Source: G965232465 sp965232465 (GTDB lineage Bacteria; Pseudomonadota; Alphaproteobacteria; JAQWUY01). From it: a stretch of 64,000 bases of DNA. The notes beneath the pieces are model-generated. The model had not been told where the DNA came from. It ran no database searches and worked only from the letters and a program-made list of their open reading frames with translations. The stretch covers positions 1,488,001 through 1,552,000 of the forward strand of contig OZ246977.1 of NCBI GenBank assembly GCA_965232465.1, written 5' to 3'. Positions 27,410-37,834 of the stretch are shown piece by piece. The position numbers and the translations under genes were made by a program. The first letter of the stretch is position 1. Each line of letters begins with the position of its first letter.

Positions 27410-28225
27410 ATGTCTATTACAAAAAAATCAGGCTTAGATTACTCAAACCTATCAAGTATGGAGATACGCAAGCACATTAGGGATGGTCAATATGATGGTT
27501 GTACTTCTGGGCTTGCATCGGGAAAGCTCCAATGTAACTTAGTAATTTTACCTGAAATTTATGCCTTAGATTTTGTTCGTTTTTGTCAACGCAACCCTAA
27601 GCCTTGTCCAATTGTAGGGATCAGCGAAACTGGTGATCCGATGCTTCCAACTTTGGGTAAGGATATAGACATTCGTACTGATGTTCCCCGTTACCGTGTT
27701 TTTCGTAATGGTGAATTTTTGCAAGAAATAACTGATATTTCTGATCTTTGGTCTGATGATTTTGTAACAGTGGCACTGGGGTGTTCATTTACCTTTGAGA
27801 ACGCTCTGTTACAGGCGAATATTCCAGTTCGTCACATCGAAATGCACAGGAATGTTCCTATGTATCGGACCAATATTAACCTTATTTCTGCTGGTCCTTT
27901 TAATGGTGAAATGGTTGTTTCCATGCGTCCGTTTCCTGAAGATAAAATAAAAGATGTCGTAAATATTAGTAAACAATATCCATATGCACATGGCAAGCCC
28001 ATTGCAATAGGAGACCCAACCGCTATCGGTATTTCAGATCTTAATCACCCTGATTATGGTGATGCGGTCCCCATTAATAAAGGCGAAATACCAGTTTATT
28101 GGGCCTGTGGTGTTACACCACAAAATGTTTTCCGTCGCATGCAATTACCTTTTTGCATCACGCATGCACCCGGTCATATGCTCATCACTGATGTGGCTGA
28201 AGATGCAGAAACAACAATCTATTAA
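27410..28225 (+). CDS. DUF1445 / D-glutamate cyclase-like putative hydro-lyase
   Basis: 271 residues from ATG 27410. UPF0317/DUF1445 signatures: GLASGKLQCNLVILP near residue 37, SDDFVTVALGCSFTFENALL, VRHIEMHRNVPMYRTNI, and CGVTPQNVF with ITHAPGHMLITD near the C-terminus. The mammalian relative converts D-glutamate to 5-oxo-D-proline, and B. subtilis YcsI lies in the kip/pxp 5-oxoprolinase operon (established knowledge). Here the gene precedes a TRAP transporter and a 5-oxoprolinase, so D-glutamate cyclisation is a reasonable prediction. Confidence 0.85.
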   Translation: MSITKKSGLDYSNLSSMEIRKHIRDGQYDGCTSGLASGKLQCNLVILPEIYALDFVRFCQRNPKPCPIVGISETGDPMLPTLGKDIDIRTDVPRYRVFRNGEFLQEITDISDLWSDDFVTVALGCSFTFENALLQANIPVRHIEMHRNVPMYRTNINLISAGPFNGEMVVSMRPFPEDKIKDVVNISKQYPYAHGKPIAIGDPTAIGISDLNHPDYGDAVPINKGEIPVYWACGVTPQNVFRRMQLPFCITHAPGHMLITDVAEDAETTIY

Positions 28226-28241
28226 TTATAGGAGTATTCGT

Positions 28242-29279
28242 ATGAAAAAAAATATAAAACGCACATTGTCTGTATTGGCTACAATAACAGCCTTTGTAAC
28301 ACCAGCGATAGCCGAAAATCTTTTAGTTGTCGGTAGCTGGTCAAGCTTGCCCTTGCATAAGCAATATGAAGCACCATTCTGGTCCCAGACGCTTCCCTTA
28401 GCAGGCAACTTTAATGTTGAATTGACAACACACGACCAAATGGGGCTTGGTGTTTCGGAAATTTATCCATTGCTTGGGCAAGGTGTCTATGATGTAGCCA
28501 TGACTGTTGCAGATTATGCGGTTGGTGATGCCCCAGAACTTGAAGGTCTTGATATACCTCTTCTAGCTTTGACTGCTGATGAAGCACGGGCAATGGTTGA
28601 TGCTGCCCGTCCTATGGTATCTGATATTTATCGTAAAAGATTCAATGCGGAGGTTCTTGCAATCGTGCCATATCCCCCCCAAGTTGTATTTTGTAATGCC
28701 GAAATTAACAGTTTCTCGGACCTTAAAGGTTTAAAAATACGTGCATCGGGTCGTATGACTGCTTTGTTCCTAAAATCTCTGGGAGCTGAAGGTGTTAGTG
28801 TATCTTTCTCCGAAGTGCCAGGAGCTTTGCAAAATGGTGTTGTGGATTGTGCGGTTACTGGTGCTGGTTCCGGATATTCCGCAGGGTGGTGGGAAGTATC
28901 AACCCATCTGTTGCCAATTCCACTTGGCGGATGGGACCATGTAGTAACCGCAATGAATGCTGATCGCTGGGATGCTTTGAGTGCCGATAACAAGGCATTG
29001 ATTCGAAAACAAATATCTTCTGGTTTTGAACAACCTGCATGGGCAAGTGCACAAAATGCCTTGGTGAATGACATTGCGTGTTTGACAAGTAATGGTGTAT
29101 GTTCTGCTGGTGATTCACATAACATGATCTTAGTCGACATTTCTGATGCAGACTTTACAAAAGTGCGTAGCATTTTGATTAATCAAGTGTTGCCTGACTG
29201 GGCTAAACGTGCGGGCGGTGACTGGGCTTCCCGCTGGAATGCGTCTGTGGGTAAAGTTGTTGGTGTTACCATCAAGTAA
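28242..29279 (+). CDS. TRAP transporter substrate-binding protein (DctP type)
   Basis: 345 residues from ATG 28242 with TAGGAG about 8 bp upstream. N-terminal signal peptide (MKKNIKRTLSVLATITAF then VTPAIAE). The DctP fold shows in LLGQGVYDVAMTVADY and the substrate-contact arginine region LKIRASGRMTALFLKSLGAEGV, followed by the EVPGALQNGVVDCAVTG helix. It would bind its solute in the periplasm and pass it to the DctQM membrane partners encoded next. The substrate is unknown; context points to 5-oxoproline, glutamate or a related amide. Confidence 0.9.
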   Translation: MKKNIKRTLSVLATITAFVTPAIAENLLVVGSWSSLPLHKQYEAPFWSQTLPLAGNFNVELTTHDQMGLGVSEIYPLLGQGVYDVAMTVADYAVGDAPELEGLDIPLLALTADEARAMVDAARPMVSDIYRKRFNAEVLAIVPYPPQVVFCNAEINSFSDLKGLKIRASGRMTALFLKSLGAEGVSVSFSEVPGALQNGVVDCAVTGAGSGYSAGWWEVSTHLLPIPLGGWDHVVTAMNADRWDALSADNKALIRKQISSGFEQPAWASAQNALVNDIACLTSNGVCSAGDSHNMILVDISDADFTKVRSILINQVLPDWAKRAGGDWASRWNASVGKVVGVTIK

Positions 29280-29306
29280 AAATCACACCACCTGAGGGGA
29301 ATTAAA

Positions 29307-29855
29307 ATGGAAATGATGTTGATAAATAATCTACGGAAAATCAATCGTGTTATAGCTTTGTTTGTTGGATTCGGACTTCTTGGAATGGCATGTTTTGTAA
29401 TCGCTGATATTGTTCTTCGTCAATTCCATACCTCCTTTGGTGGTAGCGAAGAGTTGGCAGGATATGCAATGGCATTGATCAGTTCGTGGGGAATGAGTTA
29501 TACTTTATTGGAGCTTGGTCATATCCGTATTGACCTTATTCGCTCAAAGACTCGGGGTACATTGCGGGCTTTATTTGATATTGTAGCCATGGTTGTCATG
29601 TCTTGGGTAGTAGTTACAATAGCCATCAAGTGTTGGTCCGTGGTTGAGCGTGCCATAGAAAATGGCAGTCGAGCAAACACAGTACTTGCAACACCGCTAG
29701 CTTGGGTACAAATTCCATGGTTTATGGGATGGATTTGGTTTGCAATCATGTCGTGCCTTGTTACGATTGCCGCAATCAGTCTGATACTTCGTGGACAAAG
29801 TGTCAAGACAGAATCCTTTGTTGGACTTAATTTAGAGCAAGATAATTTACAATGA
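29307..29855 (+). CDS. TRAP transporter small membrane subunit (DctQ type)
   Basis: 182 residues with four predicted transmembrane helices (about 15-40, 52-70, 93-118, 135-160). Conserved pattern: ADIVLRQFHTSFGGSEELAGYAM and the helix beginning LGHIRIDLI. Overlaps the large-subunit gene by 4 bp. Part of the Na+-coupled TRAP system. Confidence 0.9.
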   Translation: MEMMLINNLRKINRVIALFVGFGLLGMACFVIADIVLRQFHTSFGGSEELAGYAMALISSWGMSYTLLELGHIRIDLIRSKTRGTLRALFDIVAMVVMSWVVVTIAIKCWSVVERAIENGSRANTVLATPLAWVQIPWFMGWIWFAIMSCLVTIAAISLILRGQSVKTESFVGLNLEQDNLQ

Positions 29856-31135
29856 TTGTTTATATTTTTGCTGGTTTATTGGTGTTGCTTTCTCTGTCGA
29901 TTCCTGTTGGTATCGTACTTTTTGTTTTAGGATTTGGTGTGGATCAGTTCTTTTCAGGATTTCCACTGAGTCGTGCTTTGGGAAATATGGTTTGGTCGGC
30001 CTCTAGTTCTGCTACACTAATCGCTATTCCTTTTTTTGTGTTACTTGGTGAAATTATGGTACGATCAGGTGTTGCTACACAGACCTATGCAGCCCTTGAT
30101 CGCTGGGTAAGTTGGATGCCTGGTGGTTTAATTCATGCTAACATTGCAACGTCGACGATGTTTTCAGCTACTTCTGGATCATCGGTAGCAACGGCAGCCA
30201 CTGTTGCGACTGTGGCAATACCACAAGCGGAAAAATTAGGGTATGATCCCAAGCTGTTTTCGGGGGCAATCGCCGCTGGTGGAACGCTTGGTATTATGAT
30301 TCCACCATCGATAAATCTTATTGTTTATGGTTTTTTAACGCAATCGTCCATTCCAAAATTATTCCTTGCTGGTTTAGTTCCTGGTCTCATGTTAGCCCTA
30401 TCCTTTATGATTGTGACTGCGGTTATATGTATTGTCTGTCCTAAACTTGGGGGGAATCGTCGTATTTTTCCTTTATTTCAAATGGTACATTCACTTGCAC
30501 ATTTGATTCCAATACTTAGCCTATTTGGGATTATCGTTGGTTCCATTTATCAGGGGTGGGCGACACCAACCGAAGCCGCTGCTGTGGGTGTTGCAGGGGT
30601 CTTACTTATTGCCATGATATTTGGTACAGTTAATTGGAAAATGATACGAAAAAGTGTTTTGGGAACAATCAAAGTTACCGCAATGATTATGCTTATTATT
30701 ATCGGTGCATCGTTCTTAAATTTTACTCTTTCTTCTGCTGGATTAGGACGAGAATTAACAACATTTTTACAGGGATTGGGGCTTTCTCCGCTTGGTTTTA
30801 TCATGGTGGTGGTTGTACTTTATATCATTTTAGGATTTTTTATTGAAACGCTTTCATTAATGGTGATAACAATTCCAATTATTGTTCCAATGGTATTGGC
30901 ACAAGGTTATGATGTCATCTGGTTTGGTATATTAATGATTGTCTTAATTGAAATGGCACTTATTACCCCACCAGTTGGTTTGAACCTTTATGTGGTTCAA
31001 GGTACACGAAAATCTGGAAATCTTAATGAAGTGATGCTTGGTGCATTACCATATGTTTTTGTCATGTTACTAATGGTATTGGCGTTAATCGCATTCCCGA
31101 ATATTGTGCTTTGGCTCCCTCATGCACTTGGGTGA
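29852..31135 (+). CDS. TRAP transporter large permease (DctM type)
   Basis: 427 residues, about 12 transmembrane segments. The ion-transporter family marks are visible: ATSTMFSATSGSSVATAATVATVAIPQ near residue 100, GTLGIMIPPSINLIVYG near 150, and a second-half repeat ending ITPPVGLNLYVVQG. It carries the translocation pathway of the TRAP system with the preceding DctQ and DctP products. Confidence 0.93.
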   Translation: MIVYIFAGLLVLLSLSIPVGIVLFVLGFGVDQFFSGFPLSRALGNMVWSASSSATLIAIPFFVLLGEIMVRSGVATQTYAALDRWVSWMPGGLIHANIATSTMFSATSGSSVATAATVATVAIPQAEKLGYDPKLFSGAIAAGGTLGIMIPPSINLIVYGFLTQSSIPKLFLAGLVPGLMLALSFMIVTAVICIVCPKLGGNRRIFPLFQMVHSLAHLIPILSLFGIIVGSIYQGWATPTEAAAVGVAGVLLIAMIFGTVNWKMIRKSVLGTIKVTAMIMLIIIGASFLNFTLSSAGLGRELTTFLQGLGLSPLGFIMVVVVLYIILGFFIETLSLMVITIPIIVPMVLAQGYDVIWFGILMIVLIEMALITPPVGLNLYVVQGTRKSGNLNEVMLGALPYVFVMLLMVLALIAFPNIVLWLPHALG

Positions 31136-31197
31136 ATAGTGTTTTAAAGATTTTCAGTGTAACCAAGATACCTGTTGTAAAGAAAGGAAGTTTTATT

Positions 31198-34100
31198 ATG
31201 TGGCAATTTTGGGTGGATCGTGGGGGTACATTTACGGATATAGTTGCAAAATCTCCGTCTGGTGCATTAAAAACCTGTAAATATTTATCAGAAAACCCTG
31301 ATGTTTACCAAGATGCGGCGGTTTATGGCATTCGTGATATTCTTGGTTTAAAAGCGGATGCCCCCATACCCAGTGGGCATATTGAAACGGTTAAAATGGG
31401 TACCACCATTGCCACCAATGCCTTATTGGAACGCAAGGGGGAGCCGACTATTTTACTGATTACCAAGGGATTAAAAGATCTTTTGCGGATTGGATATCAA
31501 AATCGCCCGAAATTATTTGATTTGCACATAAAATTACCCGAACTTTTATATGAAGATGTGGTCGAAGTCGATGAACGCTTAGATGCCAATGGCAATATTA
31601 TTTTATCCCTAAACACAGATACAGCATATGAGATGTTGTCTGCATTTTATAACAAAGGATATCGGTCCGTTGCAATTGCCCTTATGCACAGCTATCGCTT
31701 TCCAAGTCATGAAAAACGCTTGGGACACATGGCACAGCAAATTGGATTTACCCAAATTTCTTTAAGCCATGAAGTGAGTCCCCTCATTAAATTGGTGGGA
31801 CGGGGTGATACAGCGGTTGTGGATGCCTATCTTTCCCCGATTTTAAATCGTTATGTTGATCAAGTCATTCATGCACTTGGGGTACATTCTGGTGGATGTA
31901 ACCAATTGATGTTTATGCAGTCAAATGGCGGTTTGACCGATGCCTGTCTTTTCCATGGTCGGAATGCTATTTTATCTGGTCCCGCTGGTGGTGTTGTGGG
32001 CATGGTGCGTTCCGCAAGTGCATTGGGCTTCGATAAGTTAATTGGTTTTGATATGGGGGGAACATCCACCGATGTATGCCACTATGCGGGTACATTTGAA
32101 CGGTCTTTTGAAACCGAAGTAGCGGGTGTCCGTATGCGGGTGCCGATGATGTCTATTCACACTGTTGCTGCGGGCGGGGGGTCTATTTTATCTTATCGTG
32201 ATGGTCGCATGCAGATTGGACCGGAAAGTGCGGGGGCAAATCCTGGTCCCGCATCCTACCGTCGTGGCGGACCACTTACGGTAACCGATTGTAATGTGCT
32301 ACTCGGAAAATTACATCCCGCCCATTTTCCACATGTATTTGGGGTAAATGCTGATCAGCCCTTAGATAAAAAAATTGTTCGTAAAAAATTTGAAGAATTA
32401 GCACTCGAAATCGGGAACGATAAATCCCCAGAAGAATTGGCGGAGGGGTTCCTTCGCATTGCCGTTGAAAATATGGCAAATGCCATCAAAAAAATCAGTG
32501 TGCAACGGGGATACGATGTGACTAAGTACACCATGAATTGCTTTGGAGGTGCGGGGGGACAGCATGCTTGCCTTGTGGCCGATACCCTTGGCATAGAAAG
32601 GATATTTATCCACCCATTTGCCGGTGTTCTGTCCGCTTTTGGCATGGGACTAGCCGATGTATGTGCTATGCGGGAGCAACAGTTTGAAAAACCCTTGAAT
32701 GATACCAGCCTAAGTCATACTTTGAATGCGATGGCACAAGTTGTGGGCGACGAAGTTCAAAAACAAGGCATTGCACAAGATTGTATCACCATTTCCAAAC
32801 GGGTACAAATCCGCCCACGGGATGCACAGCAAAGCATAGAAGTTGCATTTGATTCTATATCGAAAATGGAATCTGCCTTTGTCGAAACCCATCGGCAACA
32901 ATTTGGTTTTGTACCGCATACAAGCGATTTAATCATTGATATTCTTGTGGTGGAAGCTATCGGTAAAACTGGGGAACAGGTCAGCCTGCCCGACCCACAA
33001 CAAACGACCGTCGATAAAACGACTGTTTCTGTCTGTTTCGAAGGGCAATGGATGGATGTATCACTTATCGATCGCACCAGCCTTGCACTTGGTCAATCCG
33101 TTGATGGTCCCGCCATTATAACCGAATCCACGGGAACAAATGTTGTGGAATCTGGGTGGCATGCCACATGTGACAAGGGGGGGAACTTAATTTTGGAACG
33201 CATTGTACCCATGCGACGCACAGAAGCCATCGGTACCAAAGTCGATCCGGTAATGCTGGAGGTATTCAACAACCTGTTTATGTCCATTGCCGAACAAATG
33301 GGGGCAAGGTTGGCAAATACAGCATACTCAGTAAATATCAAAGAACGCATGGATTTTTCTTGTGCTATTTTTGACCAACATGGCGATCTTGTTGCCAATG
33401 CCCCCCATGTACCCGTGCATTTGGGATCGATGTCGGAAAGTGTTCGTACTATATTACGGGAAAACACAGGAAAAATCCGCCCTGGGGATGTGTTTATGAT
33501 GAATAACCCCTATAATGGGGGGACGCATCTGCCCGATGTGACAGTAATTACGCCTGTGTTTGATGCGGGCAAACAGAATATTTTGTACACGGTCGCTTCC
33601 CGTGGGCATCATGCGGACATTGGCGGTAAAACCCCTGGATCCGCCCCACCAGACAGCCGCACCATTGCAGAAGAAGGTGTTGTCATAGACAACTTTCTTC
33701 TTGTTGACCAAGGGCAATTACGGGATACAGAAACCCGTACCCTGCTGTCGTCAGGCATATATCCTTGTCGTAATGTAAATCAGAACATGGCGGATTTGAA
33801 GGCACAGATTGTCGCCAACGCCACCGGTGTGTCTGAGTTACAAAAAATTGCACAACAATTCGGCATTAAAACCGTGCATGCGTACATGACTCATGTGCAA
33901 AACAATGCTGAGGAAAGCGTCCGGCAAGTATTAGATGTTTTAAAGGACGGAAAATTTAGCTATCCCATGGACAGTGGTGCTACTATTGAAGTGGAAATCC
34001 GTGTGGACAAAGTCAATCGTTCCGCAATCATTGATTTTACAGGGACTTCATTACAAAGTCCCTTTAATTACAATGCCCCAATGGCGATTTGCCGTGCGGT

Positions 34101-34770
34101 GGTGCTGTATGTATTTCGTACACTTATAGGGCGGGATATTCCCATGAATGAGGGATGCCTAAAACCCCTTAAATTGATTGTACCCAAGGGAACGATGATA
34201 CATCCAGTGTCCCCTGCAGCGGTCATTTCTGGTAATACAGAGGTCAGTCAATCGATTGCCGATGCTTTATATGGGGCATTAGGTATAATTGCAGGTAGCC
34301 AAGGGACGATGAACAATTTTGTATATGGCAATGATATATATCAGAATTATGAAACCATTTGTGGCGGTACAGGTGCCGGGGACGGTTTTGATGGCACCAG
34401 TGCTGTGCACAGCCACATGACAAATACACGCATGACTGATCCAGAAGTACTAGAAACCAGATTTCCTGTGCGGGTGGATGCATTTTCCATCCGCCAAGGG
34501 TCCGGCGGTCAAGGGCAATACATCGGCGGTAATGGTATTGTGCGACGATTGACTTTTAACGCACCGATGACAGTCACCATTTTAAGTTCCCATCGCATGG
34601 TGCCACCACATGGTATGTGTGGCGGTGCCTCTGGACAAATGGGGGAAAATATTGTCCAACGCACCGATGGTACAATTGAAATCCTACGAGGTAACGACCA
34701 AGTGGACCTCAACACAGGCGATACCTTTATTATGAAAACCCCCGGGGGCGGTGGTTTTGGGAAAAAATAG
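31198..34770 (+). CDS. 5-oxoprolinase, fused HyuA-HyuB type (ATP-hydrolysing)
   Basis: 1190 residues from ATG 31198 (AAAGGAAG upstream). The N-terminal HyuA half has an actin-like ATPase start (FWVDRGGTFTDIVA) and GFDMGGTSTDVCHY near residue 285. The C-terminal HyuB half starts about residue 680 (VDPVMLEVFNNLF) with MNNPYNGGTHLPDVTV, SRGHHADIGGKTPGS and a glycine-rich end. The opening LSENPDVYQDAA and IGYQNRPKLFDL match full-length 5-oxoprolinase rather than N-methylhydantoinase. Predicted reaction: 5-oxoproline + ATP to glutamate. Its base composition looks like the native genome, unlike the LysR-DctM stretch before it. Confidence 0.9.
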   Translation: MWQFWVDRGGTFTDIVAKSPSGALKTCKYLSENPDVYQDAAVYGIRDILGLKADAPIPSGHIETVKMGTTIATNALLERKGEPTILLITKGLKDLLRIGYQNRPKLFDLHIKLPELLYEDVVEVDERLDANGNIILSLNTDTAYEMLSAFYNKGYRSVAIALMHSYRFPSHEKRLGHMAQQIGFTQISLSHEVSPLIKLVGRGDTAVVDAYLSPILNRYVDQVIHALGVHSGGCNQLMFMQSNGGLTDACLFHGRNAILSGPAGGVVGMVRSASALGFDKLIGFDMGGTSTDVCHYAGTFERSFETEVAGVRMRVPMMSIHTVAAGGGSILSYRDGRMQIGPESAGANPGPASYRRGGPLTVTDCNVLLGKLHPAHFPHVFGVNADQPLDKKIVRKKFEELALEIGNDKSPEELAEGFLRIAVENMANAIKKISVQRGYDVTKYTMNCFGGAGGQHACLVADTLGIERIFIHPFAGVLSAFGMGLADVCAMREQQFEKPLNDTSLSHTLNAMAQVVGDEVQKQGIAQDCITISKRVQIRPRDAQQSIEVAFDSISKMESAFVETHRQQFGFVPHTSDLIIDILVVEAIGKTGEQVSLPDPQQTTVDKTTVSVCFEGQWMDVSLIDRTSLALGQSVDGPAIITESTGTNVVESGWHATCDKGGNLILERIVPMRRTEAIGTKVDPVMLEVFNNLFMSIAEQMGARLANTAYSVNIKERMDFSCAIFDQHGDLVANAPHVPVHLGSMSESVRTILRENTGKIRPGDVFMMNNPYNGGTHLPDVTVITPVFDAGKQNILYTVASRGHHADIGGKTPGSAPPDSRTIAEEGVVIDNFLLVDQGQLRDTETRTLLSSGIYPCRNVNQNMADLKAQIVANATGVSELQKIAQQFGIKTVHAYMTHVQNNAEESVRQVLDVLKDGKFSYPMDSGATIEVEIRVDKVNRSAIIDFTGTSLQSPFNYNAPMAICRAVVLYVFRTLIGRDIPMNEGCLKPLKLIVPKGTMIHPVSPAAVISGNTEVSQSIADALYGALGIIAGSQGTMNNFVYGNDIYQNYETICGGTGAGDGFDGTSAVHSHMTNTRMTDPEVLETRFPVRVDAFSIRQGSGGQGQYIGGNGIVRRLTFNAPMTVTILSSHRMVPPHGMCGGASGQMGENIVQRTDGTIEILRGNDQVDLNTGDTFIMKTPGGGGFGKK

Positions 34771-34905
34771 GTATCCCCAACACATTGTAATATTACATAT
34801 CATATGCTTTGCACCTAATGATAGATAGTATTACACCAAACATTAAAATTTTATTTTAATAAAAAATTCTTTTAAGAATCTGATACGCATGGTACAGTAT
34901 AGCTT

Positions 34906-37776
34906 ATGACAAAACACTTATATTTAATTGATGGGTCTGGATTTATTTTTCGGGCGTATTATGGATACCCCCCTATGAATCGGGAAGATGGCACCCCAGT
35001 GAATGCGGTGTATGGGTTTTGCGTTATGGTCAACAAACTGATACAAGAAACCGATGCGGACTTGGTCGGGGTTATCTTTGACAGTGGTCGCACCACTTTT
35101 CGTAACGACATATACCCAGCTTACAAAGCCAACCGTGACGACCCCCCCGAAGATTTAAGACCCCAATTTTCTTTAATTCGGGATGCCTGCAAAGCCTATA
35201 ATATCCCCAGTTTAGACATGGAGGGGTTTGAAGCGGACGACTTGATTGCCAGTTATACGAAAATCGCTACTGCCCAAGGGTATAAAGTCAGCATTGTATC
35301 CAACGACAAAGACTTAATGCAGTTGGTAAATGATGATGTTACCATGTTTGATGCCATGAAAAATAAAACCATTGCCCGTGACCAAGTGTTTGAAAAATTC
35401 GGTGTATATCCAGAACGGGTGATCGATGTGCAATCTCTGGCGGGTGATAGTTCGGACAATGTGCCCGGCGTGCCCGGTATCGGCGTTAAAACCGCCAGTT
35501 TATTGATAAATGAATATGGGGACTTAGACACCTTATTGAGTCGTGCAGACGAAATCAAACAAACAAAACGCAGGGAAAATTTGATACAATACGCAGACGA
35601 TGCGTATCTATCACGAAGATTGGTAACTTTACGCAATGATGTACCCTTGACACAAGGTCTGGAATTTTTTACCCGCCAAGAGTATGACATAGACACTTTA
35701 CAAAAATTTTTAATGGATAACAATTTTAAACGGCTGTTAAATGCCATGGAGAATAATACGGTTAATCCCCTATCACAACCGCCCATAAAATCCCCTGTGC
35801 AGGGCAAAGACAAAAGACAACAGGAAAAAATATATACAGTACCAGATTCTTTAAAACATATGGACTATGCATATGATTGTATCCAAGATGCAGACACCTT
35901 AAAATCTTGGATTGCAGATGTATACCAAACAGGGATTCTTGCCATTGACACAGAAACCACAGGGTTACACATTCGCAAAGCAAAAATTGTTGGCATCAGT
36001 CTAGCAACCGCCATCGGACGGGCATGTTATATTCCTTTAAATCATCGGACGGATGGGCTCACAGAATCGACTTCTGCCCCCAAAATTGGTGAGGGCAACA
36101 TTAACGATTTGTTTTCAAATGAATATTTGCAGAATCGTCCCCCGCAAATCGCAACAGATACCTTACAATCCATATTACAACCGATTTTAAAGGACCCTGC
36201 CATTAAAAAAATTGGGCATAACCTAAAATTTGATATGTCCATGTTGCAACAGGTCGGATTATCTTTGTACCCGGTGGACGATACTATGGTAATGTCATTT
36301 TGTCTCGATGCAGGACGGGAAAAACATGGTTTAAATCCCTTGGCAAAAAAATACTTTGACCACACGATGATAGCCTATCGTGATGTATGTGGTACGGGGC
36401 GGTGGGCAAAAAAATTTGATACGATTGATTTACAATCGGCAACCCGATATGCCGCCGAGGATGCGGATATTACATTACGCTTATACACTCTGTTAAAACA
36501 ACGGCTTATACAAGAAAAAGGGCTGACTATTTATGAGGATATGGAACGCAAACTGATTCCCGTTATTACCCAAATGGAACAAAATGGCATCTTGGTCGAC
36601 CCGGACAAATTATCAGAATTATCGCACACTTTTAATGCGTATATGCAGGATGCACAAAATATAGTCATGGACATTGTATCCCAATATGATGTGCCCCCCG
36701 ATTTTAATATTGCCAGCCCCAATCAACTAGGGACAGTATTATTTGAAACTATGGGAATTAAGGGGGGTAAAAAAACCAAAAGTGGCATATATTCGACCAG
36801 TTCTGACATTTTGGAGGGGTTAAACACACCTGACCCGATGCAGAAAAATTTGATTCAATCTGTACTAACATATCGCACTTATGCCAAGTTAAAATCCACA
36901 TATACAGACGCTTTGCAAAACGAAATCAGCCCCCAAACCCGCCGTATACACACATCTTTTAACATGGTCGGCACTATCACAGGGCGGTTATCTTCATCAG
37001 AGCCGAATTTACAAAATATTCCCATACGCAGTGAAGATGGCAAACACATTCGTGCATGTTTTGTCGCCGATACAAACCACATATTAATATCCCTGGATTA
37101 CAGCCAAATTGAACTCCGCATTATGGCACATATGGCAGATGACCCAACCATGATTCAAGCATTTAAAGATGGCATAGACATCCACCGGGCATCGGCTAGC
37201 AAAATGTTCCGTGTTCCCCTAAGTGAGGTGGACGAAAATTTACGCAGTAAAGCCAAAACCATTAACTTTGGCATTATTTATGGTGTGTCCGCCTTTGGAC
37301 TTGCCCAACAAGTGGGGTGTTCACGCTCAGAAGCGGAGCAATTTATCAAAGAATACTTCGAACAATTCCCCAACATTCGTACATACATGGAAAATATCAA
37401 ACAAAATGCAGAAGTTGATGGTTTTGTCAATACCTTGTTCGGACGCAAAGTGCACCTGTCTGGATTACAGGGTACGGGTCCCGCACGGGCACATGCCTTT
37501 CGCCAAGCCATCAATGCCCCCATACAGGGGACTGCTGCGGATATTATCAAACGGGCAATGATTAAAATCCACCATACCTTAAAACAAAATCCCCTCGGTA
37601 CCATGATATTACAAGTGCACGATGAACTGTTATTCGAAACCACGCCCGATAATGCGGAGAAATTGATACGACTGGTCACGGACATTATGCAAACCGCCCA
37701 CCAACCCATTATCGACTTAAAAGTCCCGTTAATCGTCGTCGGCAAAGGGGCAAAAAATTGGGCCGAAGCCCATTAA
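34906..37776 (+). CDS. polA: DNA polymerase I
   Basis: 956 residues with all three domains. The 5'-3' exonuclease (1-290) has LYLIDGSGFIFRAYYG, GFEADDLIAS and SNDKDLMQLV. The 3'-5' exonuclease (about 330-530) keeps its metal ligands in AIDTETTGL, HNLKFDMSML and YAAEDADITL. The polymerase has TGRLSSSEPNLQNIP, motif A LDYSQIELRIMAH, motif B RSKAKTINFGIIYGVSAFGLA and motif C QVHDELLFE. The 135-bp gap upstream holds a TGTAATATTACA palindrome (34786-34797) of unknown role. The second adhesin gene follows only 58 bp downstream. Confidence 0.97.
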   Translation: MTKHLYLIDGSGFIFRAYYGYPPMNREDGTPVNAVYGFCVMVNKLIQETDADLVGVIFDSGRTTFRNDIYPAYKANRDDPPEDLRPQFSLIRDACKAYNIPSLDMEGFEADDLIASYTKIATAQGYKVSIVSNDKDLMQLVNDDVTMFDAMKNKTIARDQVFEKFGVYPERVIDVQSLAGDSSDNVPGVPGIGVKTASLLINEYGDLDTLLSRADEIKQTKRRENLIQYADDAYLSRRLVTLRNDVPLTQGLEFFTRQEYDIDTLQKFLMDNNFKRLLNAMENNTVNPLSQPPIKSPVQGKDKRQQEKIYTVPDSLKHMDYAYDCIQDADTLKSWIADVYQTGILAIDTETTGLHIRKAKIVGISLATAIGRACYIPLNHRTDGLTESTSAPKIGEGNINDLFSNEYLQNRPPQIATDTLQSILQPILKDPAIKKIGHNLKFDMSMLQQVGLSLYPVDDTMVMSFCLDAGREKHGLNPLAKKYFDHTMIAYRDVCGTGRWAKKFDTIDLQSATRYAAEDADITLRLYTLLKQRLIQEKGLTIYEDMERKLIPVITQMEQNGILVDPDKLSELSHTFNAYMQDAQNIVMDIVSQYDVPPDFNIASPNQLGTVLFETMGIKGGKKTKSGIYSTSSDILEGLNTPDPMQKNLIQSVLTYRTYAKLKSTYTDALQNEISPQTRRIHTSFNMVGTITGRLSSSEPNLQNIPIRSEDGKHIRACFVADTNHILISLDYSQIELRIMAHMADDPTMIQAFKDGIDIHRASASKMFRVPLSEVDENLRSKAKTINFGIIYGVSAFGLAQQVGCSRSEAEQFIKEYFEQFPNIRTYMENIKQNAEVDGFVNTLFGRKVHLSGLQGTGPARAHAFRQAINAPIQGTAADIIKRAMIKIHHTLKQNPLGTMILQVHDELLFETTPDNAEKLIRLVTDIMQTAHQPIIDLKVPLIVVGKGAKNWAEAH

Positions 37777-37834
37777 TCAAAAATATAAAGATTGATTGTA
37801 TGTTGTAATTTGAGTATGTTAAAGGAAATTGAAT

